64,000 nucleotides of DNA from a virus: IMG/VR virus record IMGVR_UViG_3300042372_000291, positions 43,732 to 107,731 of that record. One strand, written 5' to 3'. Numbering within the stretch: the first letter of the stretch is position 1; every line of letters starts with the position of its first letter. The translations under genes and the position numbers were made by a program. Below, one piece after another: positions 5,766-12,330 of the stretch. The notes under the pieces were generated by a model. The model saw only the letters and a list, made by a program, of their open reading frames with translations. It was not told the origin of the DNA and searched no databases.

Positions 5766-5933
5766 ATGACACTAGGCGGATACACTTACCAAATTGGTGA
5801 TTTATTTACAACAAGCAAGACAGGCGTTACAGGACGAATTGAAAAGTTTGTTCCACAAAGTAAAAATGTAACTCGTGTAATGTTGCGCTTAGCAAACGGA
5901 CAACAGCGTTTTGCTATGGTAAAAACCTACTAA
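5766..5933 (+). CDS. 55-aa SH3-like beta protein, paralog of 4994
   Basis: MTLGGYTYQIGDLFTTSKTG... shares with 4994-5158 the ordered pattern TYx(I/V)GDxxTxxKxxVTGxI...VP..KN..RVxL...GQxR. Ribosome-binding site AAGAAAGGAAAA. The pair flank the coiled-coil gene, which suggests tandem duplication followed by insertion. Function unknown. Confidence 0.7.
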   Translation: MTLGGYTYQIGDLFTTSKTGVTGRIEKFVPQSKNVTRVMLRLANGQQRFAMVKTY

Positions 5934-5945
5934 TAAAATTATCCT

Positions 5946-5966
5946 GAGCATGATAAAAAACTGCTC
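5946..5966 (+). terminator. gene-end hairpin with AAAATTTTCGA tail
   Basis: GAGCA (5946-5950) / TGCTC (5962-5966), 11-nt loop, 12 bases after a stop. AAAAAATTTTCGAG follows at once, then the CRP-like palindrome: the complete regulatory cassette. Confidence 0.6.
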
Positions 5967-5984
5967 AAAAAATTTTCGAGAAAA

Positions 5985-6048
5985 TGTGACCAAGATCACA
6001 CAGCAGCTTTACGGGGGATTTGTATTTTTTCCATATTTCTGCTAGACT
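5985..6048 (+). promoter_or_regulatory. promoter with CRP-like operator
   Basis: Perfect TGTGA-N6-TCACA at 5985-6000; -35 TTGTAT (6020-6025); 17-bp spacer TTTTTCCATATTTCTGC; -10 TAGACT (6043-6048). The operator centre is about -62.5. TTTACGGGGG lies just upstream of the -35. Confidence 0.7.
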
Positions 6049-6078
6049 TGGTATATACCCAAAGAAAGGATGCCCCTA

Positions 6079-6342
6079 ATGATATCAACCGCATTAGCAA
6101 TACAAGACGCAACAAAAGAAGCAATTCACGACGAGGATGTTATGGACATGGCTCGCTCTATTTATCTAAGCAGACATGAAGTTTCTGAGGATGAGTTTAT
6201 CAGAATGATGTACATTTATTCTGCTCATTTGTCTGCTATGACTGCTACTCTAGTTACTCATGCTTGCTTGACTGAAAGCCAACTAAATGATATGCTAGAA
6301 ACAATAAAAGAAATGGAAGCCCTAGGAAAGGATATAGAATAA
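6079..6342 (+). CDS. hypothetical 87-aa helical protein
   Basis: Start at 6079 is preferred to the in-frame ATG at 6070 because AAGAAAGG is too close to the latter. Product MISTALAIQDATKEAIHDED... is all-helical and acidic, with Met-rich segments. Overlaps the next gene by one base (TAATGG). No family is recognised. Confidence 0.65.
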   Translation: MISTALAIQDATKEAIHDEDVMDMARSIYLSRHEVSEDEFIRMMYIYSAHLSAMTATLVTHACLTESQLNDMLETIKEMEALGKDIE

Positions 6343-6752
6343 TGGAAGAAACAAATACACACTACATGACACGAGAGTTTCTTGAAACTACCCTTGTACA
6401 AAACAAGGAGCGCATTCAGCAACTTGAAGAGCACATACAGACAGTAACTCAGCGCTCATATGGTGAGGCTGCAGAGCGTAACCGTATGCGTAATGAAATG
6501 CAAGAATGGACCTTAGAAAACTTAAGCGACGGTACCATTTCAGAAGGTTCTGCAGAAGAGATTGCAAGCATTTGCGGTTTTGAGTTAACAAATGAATTTG
6601 AATTAGAGGTTACAGTTCAATATTCAGTTACAGTTAATGCTCGTGATGAAGAATCAGCAATTAATTTAATTCATGATATTGATTTTGATTCAGTGTCATA
6701 TCCTGAAGGTGTTACATATCTATCATCCACTGTTGACAGAATAGATTTGTGA
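6342..6752 (+). CDS. 136-aa coiled-coil plus beta-domain protein
   Basis: Residues about 10-55 form a charged coiled coil (LVQNKERIQQLEEHIQTV...); the C-terminal part (ELEVTVQYSVTVNARDEESA...) has the strand-helix pattern of a small alpha/beta domain often seen at the end of phage proteins that pair VxVxAxxxexA. Coupled to the upstream gene. Function unknown. Confidence 0.65.
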   Translation: MEETNTHYMTREFLETTLVQNKERIQQLEEHIQTVTQRSYGEAAERNRMRNEMQEWTLENLSDGTISEGSAEEIASICGFELTNEFELEVTVQYSVTVNARDEESAINLIHDIDFDSVSYPEGVTYLSSTVDRIDL

Positions 6753-6773
6753 TAGGGGGCTATCCAAGGACCT

Positions 6774-6892
6774 GAGCACGTCTTTAAACTGCTTTCGCCA
6801 GGCTGATTAGGGCGATCATAGAAATACTATAGAGCTAGTTCATTGGGGGACTAAAAGAACCCATACTACCTGAGCATGTAGGAAAAAGGCTC
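6774..6892 (+). other. intergenic region with two gene-end hairpins
   Basis: The gap after 6752 holds two copies of the hairpin: GAGCA/TGCTT (6774-6794, ending in a G.U pair) and GAGC/GCTC (6872-6892), the latter followed by AAAAAATTTTCGAC. Between them lie a TCGCC...GGCGA inverted repeat and ACTA/TAGT, but no credible gene. The stretch may be a short structured transcript or a decayed gene between two hairpins. Confidence 0.5.
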
Positions 6893-6910
6893 AAAAAATT
6901 TTCGACCCGC

Positions 6911-6998
6911 TGTGATTTTGATCACATTTACGATGGTGTCCGATTTTTCCCAATTTCTAATAACCCTATTTGACTTTGTCAGTCCTGTCTGCTAAGAT
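6911..6998 (+). promoter_or_regulatory. promoter with distal CRP-like operator
   Basis: Perfect TGTGA-N6-TCACA at 6911-6926; -35 TTGACT (6970-6975); 17-bp spacer starting TTGTCAG and ending TGC; -10 TAAGAT (6993-6998). The operator is at about -86.5, further than the others. A degenerate copy of a TTTTTCCC-type promoter sits between (6938-6965), so the distance may reflect insertion of the second promoter. Confidence 0.65.
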
Positions 6999-7027
6999 TG
7001 ATTCATATCAAGAAAGGATATTAATAA

Positions 7028-8044
7028 ATGGCACATGAACTAGAAACCCAAAATGGCGTTGCCTCATTCGCATCATTCCGTGAACCTGCTTGGCATGGTT
7101 TAGGAACTGTATTCACAGAAGAAAAAACAACAACAGAAATGTTGTCTGCTGCTAATCTATCTAATTGGAATGTTCGTCTTGAAGACGTAAATATTCCATC
7201 TCACTTATCATCAGATAAGAATTACCAATATGTTGTTCGTACTAATCCTACTGACAATTCCCAGACAGACATTTTAGGTGTTGTCGGTGAGCGTTACCAT
7301 GTTTTGCAGAATGAGGATTTATTCTCATTTGGTGATAACATTCTTGACGGTGGAGGTCGTTGGGAAACTGCTGGCTCTATTCGTGGAGGTCGTGTAGTAT
7401 TTGGTTCTCTTGCTCTTGAACGTGAGACAGTACTAGACCCTAGCGGTGTTGCAGATAAGGTAAAAACTTATTTGCTCATTAACACATCACATGATGGCTC
7501 AATCGCTATTCAAGCAAGCATTACACCTGTTCGTGTAGTGTGCGCTAACACTCTCAATCTTGCTTTAGGCTCTAAGCGTGGCAAGAACGCTATCAAGCAA
7601 TCTTTCAAAATCCGTCATACTCAGACGGCTAATGGTAAGGTTCAAATTGCTCGTGAGACTTTAGGTCTTGCTAATAAATACATGGACGCTTTTGATGTTA
7701 TGGCTAAGGCTATGATTGAAAAAGAAATCACCGCTGGTCAATTCAATGACATTATTCTTGCTGCTTACCCTAAGCCTGAAAAAGATGCTAAGGGCGCAAT
7801 CAAGAAGTGGGAAAACAAGGTTGATGTTATCAATGACATTTACACAGGCGAATTCAATGGTATGATTGCTAATACCGCTTGGGGTGCTTTCAATGCTCTA
7901 ACTGAACGCCTTGATTGGCACCGCTCTGCTCGTGGTGGGAATAACGAAAGTATTCTTGCTGCTGCTTCTGGTTTTGATGCTACAATTACAGCAGAAAAAA
8001 ATCGTTTGCTAAAAGTTGTAAAAGATGTTTTAGCGATAGCGTAA
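7028..8044 (+). CDS. DUF932 / TIGR03299-type phage-plasmid protein
   Basis: 338 aa. N-terminal PAWHGLGTVF (residues about 20-29), the VVGERYHVLQNEDLFSFGD segment near 89-107 and ITPVRVVCANTLNLAL (about 168-183) are hallmarks of the DUF932 family found on phages and plasmids. The biochemical role is not established; some members neighbour recombination or anti-restriction genes. Strong ribosome-binding site (AAGAAAGGATATTAATAA) and its own promoter make it a monocistronic unit, with a hairpin after the stop. Confidence 0.85.
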   Translation: MAHELETQNGVASFASFREPAWHGLGTVFTEEKTTTEMLSAANLSNWNVRLEDVNIPSHLSSDKNYQYVVRTNPTDNSQTDILGVVGERYHVLQNEDLFSFGDNILDGGGRWETAGSIRGGRVVFGSLALERETVLDPSGVADKVKTYLLINTSHDGSIAIQASITPVRVVCANTLNLALGSKRGKNAIKQSFKIRHTQTANGKVQIARETLGLANKYMDAFDVMAKAMIEKEITAGQFNDIILAAYPKPEKDAKGAIKKWENKVDVINDIYTGEFNGMIANTAWGAFNALTERLDWHRSARGGNNESILAAASGFDATITAEKNRLLKVVKDVLAIA

Positions 8045-8061
8045 ATAAATACGCAACTCCT

Positions 8062-8094
8062 GAGTAAGAGTATAAACTGCTCACTTTTTTATTT
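8062..8094 (+). terminator. gene-end hairpin with T-tract
   Basis: GAGTA (8062-8066) / TGCTC (8078-8082), 11-nt loop, then ACTTTTTTATTT. This copy has a clear T-tract and so looks like an ordinary intrinsic terminator for the DUF932 gene. T.G wobble replaces one C-G pair. Confidence 0.6.
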
Positions 8095-8160
8095 AGATCA
8101 AAAGCTGCTAAAAAAATTCGAAACCATGATATTTTTTTATATTGTTTAATTACGAACGAC

Positions 8161-8189
8161 TTGCTTTTTTCCCCAGTTTTTGGTATTCT
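8161..8189 (+). promoter_or_regulatory. promoter for 8216 gene
   Basis: -35 TTGCTT (8161-8166), spacer with TTTTCCCC ending TGG, -10 TATTCT (8184-8189). ATTACGAACG lies just upstream (8149-8158), the motif repeated in the gene-free region 11632-12330. Confidence 0.55.
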
Positions 8190-8215
8190 TTATTTACCAC
8201 AGAAAGGAAAAATAA

Positions 8216-8449
8216 ATGTCTAGTTTTCTAGAAAATGAAAATCAAATGGTTATTGATGCTATCTATCATGAGATTGGAGAAATGCTAGTTGAAGACTGGG
8301 TTAACTCCAATTTAGATGAAGGGCAGATGTTTGCAGATTTTAGATTTGCAGAGATGTCTGATGATAATTACATTAAGGGTAGATTTAATCTATTCTATGA
8401 TTTAAAACCAGGGGACCAATACTATCTAGAATGGGATGAGGAAGCATAA
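8216..8449 (+). CDS. hypothetical 77-aa acidic protein
   Basis: MSSFLENENQMVIDAIYHEI... is acidic with several aromatic residues near the C-terminus (RFNLFYDLKPGDQYYLEWD). Ribosome-binding site AGAAAGGAAAAATAA. Stop and next start overlap (TAATG). No family is recognised. Confidence 0.65.
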   Translation: MSSFLENENQMVIDAIYHEIGEMLVEDWVNSNLDEGQMFADFRFAEMSDDNYIKGRFNLFYDLKPGDQYYLEWDEEA

Positions 8450-8619
8450 TGTTGGGTTATGACTTAGAGGATTTAAACATAATGATGGATTCACTAGCAG
8501 AGGTTATTCAGATTGAAGAATCTTCTCAAACCCCGTCAATTTCTGATAGGAATCTAGGAGGACTTAAAACAAGCTTGTTTTTCTTACAAGGCTTGTGGGC
8601 AGAAGGGTATTTTGACTGA
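8449..8619 (+). CDS. hypothetical 56-aa protein
   Basis: MLGYDLEDLNIMMDSLAEVI... is helical and acidic in its first half and ends with a hydrophobic stretch (LFFLQGLWAEGYFD). Coupled to 8216 through TAATG. Not recognised. Confidence 0.55.
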   Translation: MLGYDLEDLNIMMDSLAEVIQIEESSQTPSISDRNLGGLKTSLFFLQGLWAEGYFD

Positions 8620-8625
8620 GGGGCA

Positions 8626-8692
8626 TGTGTCCTAAATCACACCCAAAAGGCTTTACGAACGCTTGACAAAAACCCCCATTTTTTGAGATAAT
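8626..8692 (+). promoter_or_regulatory. promoter with CRP-like operator
   Basis: TGTGT-N6-TCACA at 8626-8641; TTTACGAACG at 8652-8661; -35 TTGACA (8663-8668); 18-bp spacer with AACCCCCATTTTTTGA; -10 GATAAT (8687-8692). The operator centre is about -65.5. Drives 8722. Confidence 0.65.
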
Positions 8693-8721
8693 TGCATTAC
8701 GACCAACAGAAAGGACCCTAA

Positions 8722-9474
8722 ATGCCAAATTATTGTTTTAATACCTTGACTATTCAAGGACCGAAAGAACAAGTAGACTCTATTAAGGCTAAGTTAAATG
8801 AGCCTTTTCAAAGACATCATGACCAATGGAATACAGAAACTCAGCAAATGGAAATAAAAGAGTATTTCTATAATAATCCTGTGTTTGCATTTTGGAATAT
8901 TTATAATCCAGTACAAGACGGTATCTCTAACGAGGTCTACCTAGGTCAGCCTGACCATACTATTCCATTTGCAGAACAAATGAAATTTAAGACTAATGAT
9001 TGGTATTCATGGAATGTCCGTAATTGGGGAACCAAATGGGATGTTGCTGTAGGAGATGAAGATAACTATCCTGATACAGAGTTATTAGAACATATGGATA
9101 GAGGAGAAGACCAGTGGGTTATTTATAAGTTCAATACCGCTTGGTCTCCACCTGCTCCTGCTATGGAGAAGTTGTCTGCTCTAGTTCCTAACTGTGTAGT
9201 TACTCTTTCCTTTGAGGAAGAAACAGGTTGGGGTGGCGAGTATGAGTTTGTCAATGGAGAAATGACTGCAGAATCTAATTATGATTCTAAGTGCCGTGAC
9301 TGTGATGCAGAAGACCAAATGGAATACTGCGAAAACGATTGTGGAGAAATCTGCAGTGCTTGTCATTGGTTAGGTGAGGCAGACCTAGAGTGTGTTGCAG
9401 AATGTGATGAGCACAAGATATACTTGGACGAGGAACATGTACCAGATTACAGAAAGGATGAAATCAATGTCTAA
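8722..9474 (+). CDS. YubB/Api92-like protein with Cys-rich C-terminus
   Basis: 250 aa. The start MPNYCFNTLTIQGP plus the WYSWNVRNWGTKWD segment (about 94-107) and FNTAWSPPAPAMEKLS (about 136-151) match the ferredoxin-like YubB/Api92-type domain (DUF1281) common on plasmids and phages; no reaction is known. The last 60 residues add a run of cysteines (CRDCDAEDQMEYCENDCGE..) likely to bind one or two zinc ions, which I do not recall as usual for the family. It heads a polycistronic unit to 10264. Confidence 0.8.
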   Translation: MPNYCFNTLTIQGPKEQVDSIKAKLNEPFQRHHDQWNTETQQMEIKEYFYNNPVFAFWNIYNPVQDGISNEVYLGQPDHTIPFAEQMKFKTNDWYSWNVRNWGTKWDVAVGDEDNYPDTELLEHMDRGEDQWVIYKFNTAWSPPAPAMEKLSALVPNCVVTLSFEEETGWGGEYEFVNGEMTAESNYDSKCRDCDAEDQMEYCENDCGEICSACHWLGEADLECVAECDEHKIYLDEEHVPDYRKDEINV

Positions 9475-9670
9475 TTACTTATTAGAATATATGAAGATAC
9501 ATCTAATTAGTTTAGAACAAGATTTAGAGAATATAGCCCAAGAAATGGAATTGCTTGACCCTGAATCTAAAGCCTGTAAAGAATTAGACTATGAATATAA
9601 TCATATGTCAGGACAGATTCTTTCTACCCGCCATTTTATACAGGTAGGAGAAGAACATGCAGGCAATTAA
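9467..9670 (+). CDS. hypothetical 67-aa helical protein
   Basis: Start 9467 follows AGAAAGGATGAAATCA, a good ribosome-binding site; the upstream in-frame ATGs lie deep in the previous gene. Product MSNYLLEYMKIHLISLEQDL... is one long amphipathic helix bundle. Overlaps both neighbours. Unknown. Confidence 0.65.
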   Translation: MSNYLLEYMKIHLISLEQDLENIAQEMELLDPESKACKELDYEYNHMSGQILSTRHFIQVGEEHAGN

Positions 9671-9932
9671 TGAGTTAGAACCATATCTGCAGAAGGCTGT
9701 TGACGCTGGCATATCTGGATTGGATATCATGCACGGTCATCTCAAAACATTAATGCTGGAGGCTGAGCGGGAACTAGAAGAGGCAAGCCGCATTGAGATT
9801 GAGAACGACTATTCAGACGCAATAGAATCCATGGAGCGTAAATACTGGGAAGGCCAATGTGACGCTCTTTCACACCTATATGCATTAACATATCAACTAT
9901 CATTTGCCATAGCAGAAAGGGACGGGCAATGA
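9657..9932 (+). CDS. hypothetical 91-aa helical protein
   Basis: MQAINELEPYLQKAVDAGIS... is helical and acidic, with ELEEASRIEIENDYSDAIES near the middle. AGGAGAAGAAC precedes the ATG; overlaps the next gene by 4 bases (ATGA). Together with 9467 and 9929 it looks like a set of small helical partners. Not recognised. Confidence 0.65.
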   Translation: MQAINELEPYLQKAVDAGISGLDIMHGHLKTLMLEAERELEEASRIEIENDYSDAIESMERKYWEGQCDALSHLYALTYQLSFAIAERDGQ

Positions 9933-10264
9933 GTTTAGATCTACAAGAACAAACACGTATGCTAGATGTATATCGTGATATTGAAGATATCATTGACAGA
10001 ATTAGTAAACTTCCTATTGGAATGCCGCTAGTCTGGGTATATGTCTGGGATGTTGCTCGTCAACTATGGCATGACATCATGGAAGGTCAGGAAGAAGAAT
10101 TCTGCACAGCCATGGATGAAGAAGAGATGTGGGAACTGTTTTGGACCCAGGCTGATAAGAATGGGTTTACTTTAGAATACGGAACAGAGGACCTATATGA
10201 GTCTATCCGTGATTGGATGTTTGACCAGGGTATTATTGAAGAAGTAGAAGAGGAAGAGGAATGA
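9929..10264 (+). CDS. hypothetical 111-aa acidic protein
   Basis: MSLDLQEQTRMLDVYRDIED... very acidic, ending EEVEEEEE. Such acidic C-termini occur in phage DNA-mimic or nuclease-inhibitor proteins, but nothing specific supports that. Tryptophan-rich middle (LVWVYVWDVARQLWHD). Coupled to the preceding gene. Confidence 0.65.
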   Translation: MSLDLQEQTRMLDVYRDIEDIIDRISKLPIGMPLVWVYVWDVARQLWHDIMEGQEEEFCTAMDEEEMWELFWTQADKNGFTLEYGTEDLYESIRDWMFDQGIIEEVEEEEE

Positions 10265-10275
10265 TGTACGAGCAG

Positions 10276-10304
10276 TTGACATTAAACTTAGATTTTGATA
10301 TCAT
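10276..10304 (+). promoter_or_regulatory. promoter for 10332 gene
   Basis: -35 TTGACA (10276-10281), 17-bp spacer ending TGA, -10 TATCAT (10299-10304); the predicted start is about 20 bases before the next ATG. It lies in the 67-bp gap after 10264. No CRP-like site is seen. Confidence 0.6.
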
Positions 10305-10331
10305 TGAGCAAACTATAGAAAGGGAAGAGTA

Positions 10332-10679
10332 ATGGGAGCTCGTTGTACATTTGTATTTAAACAGTCAGAGGAGCAAGCTGTAGCACTATACAGTCATTGG
10401 GGTGAAGACTCTATGTATGAGGACCTAGCAGCAGCATTGCGACATGCAGCACCACGGGTAGGAGACCAATCCTACTACGTAAGAATGGCAGTTAGTTATT
10501 TACTGCAGCATAGTATTTTGGATGAGACAGGTTATGGCCTATATGCATGTAATCCTAATGACCTAGGTTTCATGGACCATCCAATTGTAATTAATCTATT
10601 AGATAGTACAATTCAAGATGACACTGGAATTCACACTATTGATGAATTTGTTAATTATCATGCAGGCCTAAAGGTTTAG
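10332..10679 (+). CDS. hypothetical 115-aa protein
   Basis: MGARCTFVFKQSEEQAVALY...SHWGEDSM. The pattern strand, then VALYSHWGG/E-like turn, resembles small phage proteins annotated only as hypothetical in actinophages. GAAGGGAAGAG is the ribosome-binding site. Followed by a GC-rich structured region (10684-10776). Function unknown. Confidence 0.7.
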   Translation: MGARCTFVFKQSEEQAVALYSHWGEDSMYEDLAAALRHAAPRVGDQSYYVRMAVSYLLQHSILDETGYGLYACNPNDLGFMDHPIVINLLDSTIQDDTGIHTIDEFVNYHAGLKV

Positions 10680-10683
10680 TTGA

Positions 10684-10776
10684 GGGTCCGTGTGGTGAGC
10701 GGACTGTATACGTGGGACGAGGGGTCCTCCCACGACAATAAGGGTGGAGCGCAGGCTGTGGTGGGCTTGCGCTCCC
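10684..10776 (+). ncRNA. candidate structured RNA of three GC-rich hairpins
   Basis: Three consecutive perfect stems in about 90 bases: GTCCG/CGGAC (10686-10690 with 10700-10704), CGTGGGA/TCCCACG (10711-10717 with 10728-10734) and GGAGCGCA/TGCGCTCC (10746-10753 with 10768-10775). The loops are G-rich. The stretch is clearly richer in G+C than the surroundings and has no reading frame of note. No T-tract follows, so it is not a simple terminator. It could be a small RNA, a 5' leader element for 10813, or an imported piece. Confidence 0.5.
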
Positions 10777-10795
10777 CCAACATCTTTGATACAAT
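10767..10795 (+). promoter_or_regulatory. candidate promoter for 10813 gene
   Basis: -35 TTGCGC (10767-10772, in the third hairpin), 17-bp spacer ending TGA, -10 TACAAT (10790-10795). The -35 is poor, the extended -10 acceptable. Confidence 0.4.
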
Positions 10796-10812
10796 AAGAG
10801 AGGGTATAAATA

Positions 10813-11052
10813 ATGACATACAGGATTAGTAAGGGGATTACCCCCGAAGAGCGAGTAGCCAAAAGACTAAAAACAATTGTAGAAGACTTAGATTTAGACC
10901 TAGAACAAACTGGAGTAATGCTTGCTAGAGTATTGCCACATTTGACTTATACAAGATTAGTCACTATGATAGAAGCGGCACAAGAGGAAAAAGAGTTTAT
11001 TCTAAACCCTAAGAAGCGACATGAAAGTTGGATACAAAATGGACTATGGTAA
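10813..11052 (+). CDS. hypothetical 79-aa protein
   Basis: MTYRISKGITPEERVAKRLK... is helical; LDLEQTGVMLARVLPHLTYT near the middle could hold a helix-turn-helix but the match is not convincing. Ribosome-binding site GAGAGGGTATAAATA. The end overlaps the next start. Unknown. Confidence 0.6.
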   Translation: MTYRISKGITPEERVAKRLKTIVEDLDLDLEQTGVMLARVLPHLTYTRLVTMIEAAQEEKEFILNPKKRHESWIQNGLW

Positions 11053-11347
11053 GGTAGCAGACATACTAGCAGTAATCTATAATGATGGTGTAGATTTAGA
11101 AGCAGTAGAATACCTGCCTTCTGAGTATTGGTTAGAGTGTGAGGACGGGATAACCCTTGCTACATTTATTTCATCTGGTTGGGCAGAGCCTACCGAAATG
11201 GGTAAATCTCAGTTAGAGTATGCCTGGCGTGTTCTTTGTGCTGCCAGAAGTCTTGACCCTGAAATAATGTATGAAACTCCACTTGAGTTTTTTGAGGCAC
11301 AGATAGTAGAAGCTGATGTTATCCCAATTGAGGAGGGTAGAAAGTAA
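11039..11347 (+). CDS. hypothetical 102-aa protein, distant paralog of 11347
   Basis: ATG at 11039 is chosen over 11021 because the product then begins MDYGKVADIL, parallel to MLDYKTKCNIL in the next gene; both continue with an acidic helical region, an A..I..G turn and an E.TE.G motif at similar positions. Neither has a strong ribosome-binding site. Function unknown; tandem duplication is inferred. Confidence 0.6.
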   Translation: MDYGKVADILAVIYNDGVDLEAVEYLPSEYWLECEDGITLATFISSGWAEPTEMGKSQLEYAWRVLCAARSLDPEIMYETPLEFFEAQIVEADVIPIEEGRK

Positions 11348-11631
11348 TGCTTGACTATAAAACAAAATGCAATATTCTATCAGATCTATGGGAGAACTAT
11401 AGAGATGAAGAATCTTTTATAGATTTTATTGAATATAACGATCTTGGATTACCTATGGCATATATGCTACGGGAAGGTTTAGTCAACGAGGTAACAGAAA
11501 CAGGACAGTTATATATCAATGAGACATTTAATTTATTTATTGCTGCCCTTCAAATTAAAGAAGAAGAAATCAAAGAAGGCACAACATTAGATATCTTATT
11601 AGATATGGCTGAGAAAAAGCAAAACCCATAA
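11347..11631 (+). CDS. hypothetical 94-aa protein, last gene of the rightward arm
   Basis: MLDYKTKCNILSDLWENYRD...; acidic, helical. GAGGGTAGAAAGTA precedes the ATG, overlapping the upstream TAA. After its stop comes AGATTTTTCGACA and then 700 bases without genes. See 11039 for the probable paralogy. Confidence 0.65.
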   Translation: MLDYKTKCNILSDLWENYRDEESFIDFIEYNDLGLPMAYMLREGLVNEVTETGQLYINETFNLFIAALQIKEEEIKEGTTLDILLDMAEKKQNP

Positions 11632-11660
11632 GATTTTTCGACAAACCTTTTAGGAATTTA

Positions 11661-11732
11661 TTAGATTACGAACATCGAATATTTTTCCCATTTTTTTAGA
11701 TTACGAACAAACAATATTTTTCCCCAAACCCT
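11661..11732. repeat. two tandem copies of a 36-bp unit
   Basis: Unit 1 (11661-11696) and unit 2 (11697-11732) both read TTAGATTACGAACA....AATATTTTTCCC. The core TTACGAAC recurs singly elsewhere, so these may be protein-binding iterons or decayed promoters. Confidence 0.6.
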
Positions 11733-12281
11733 ATATCCAAACATATCTATATCCTTATACCAGGTATACTTCTTATAGTAGTAATTGGTATTCTTTATAT
11801 ACCCCGCCATTTTTGAAAAAATAAGATTACGAACGAGCTTTTTTAAGCCCAGCATTTTGACGGGCATCTTACCACACGACGGGCGTTTTGTCAAGGGGCG
11901 CAAAAAACGGGACGGTATAAAAAAGATTACAACCAATACCCTATATACAAACACTATATCCTGGATAAAATAGATTACGAAAGCTATAAATTTTTTCCTG
12001 GATTTTCCAAATATTATCCATATATTTTATAACATTTTGTTATTGTTTTCCACAATTTTGAGCAATTTTTATAACATTTCTATATCAAATATTGAGACAT
12101 GTTTTGCTCATATTGTGGGTAAATGGATACTTGACAAACAATTTGATATGTGGTATATGGGGAAATTCCCTGTTTTAAAATTTGGAAAGGGGGTTTTGCC
12201 GCTGCAGCATTACGAACGCCCCTCTTAAAAGTGGTCCATTCCCCACTATCCTCCACTTTCCTCCATTCATAGAATATAAAA

Positions 12282-12323
12282 TTATCCACAGTAAGATTTA
12301 AATGTGGATAAACCTGTGGATAA
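12282..12323. promoter_or_regulatory. cluster of three perfect DnaA boxes
   Basis: TTATCCACA (12282-12290), TGTGGATAA (12303-12311) and TGTGGATAA (12315-12323). Exact consensus matches in an AT-rich gene-free region are strong origin signals in bacteria; with the pair at 735-759 the window holds five. Confidence 0.6.
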
Positions 12324-12330
12324 CTATGAA

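Larger units (their letters stand above)
11632..12330. other. gene-free AT-rich strand-switch region, candidate origin or terminus
   Basis: About 700 bases between converging genes. It holds TTACGAAC motifs at about 11665, 11700, 11826, 11974 (TTACGAAAG) and 12210; the first two sit in two tandem copies of a 36-bp unit ending ATTTTTCCC. The same TTACGAACG/TTTTTTCCCC pair precedes and fills the promoters near 3899, 6020 and 8161. Repeated TTTTATAACATTT blocks (12026, 12062) and three DnaA boxes (12282-12323) complete it. Short open frames here have no ribosome-binding sites or coding character and are not called. Confidence 0.5.

Noticed and set aside
10261-10359. Short frame (MMYEQLTLNLDF...) in the 67-bp gap
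   Set aside because: It runs into the next gene in another frame and overlaps the promoter at 10276; no distinctive protein pattern.
11661-12289. Open frames of 60-100 codons in the gene-free region
   Set aside because: AT-rich, no ribosome-binding sites, and they run across the repeats and near the DnaA boxes.
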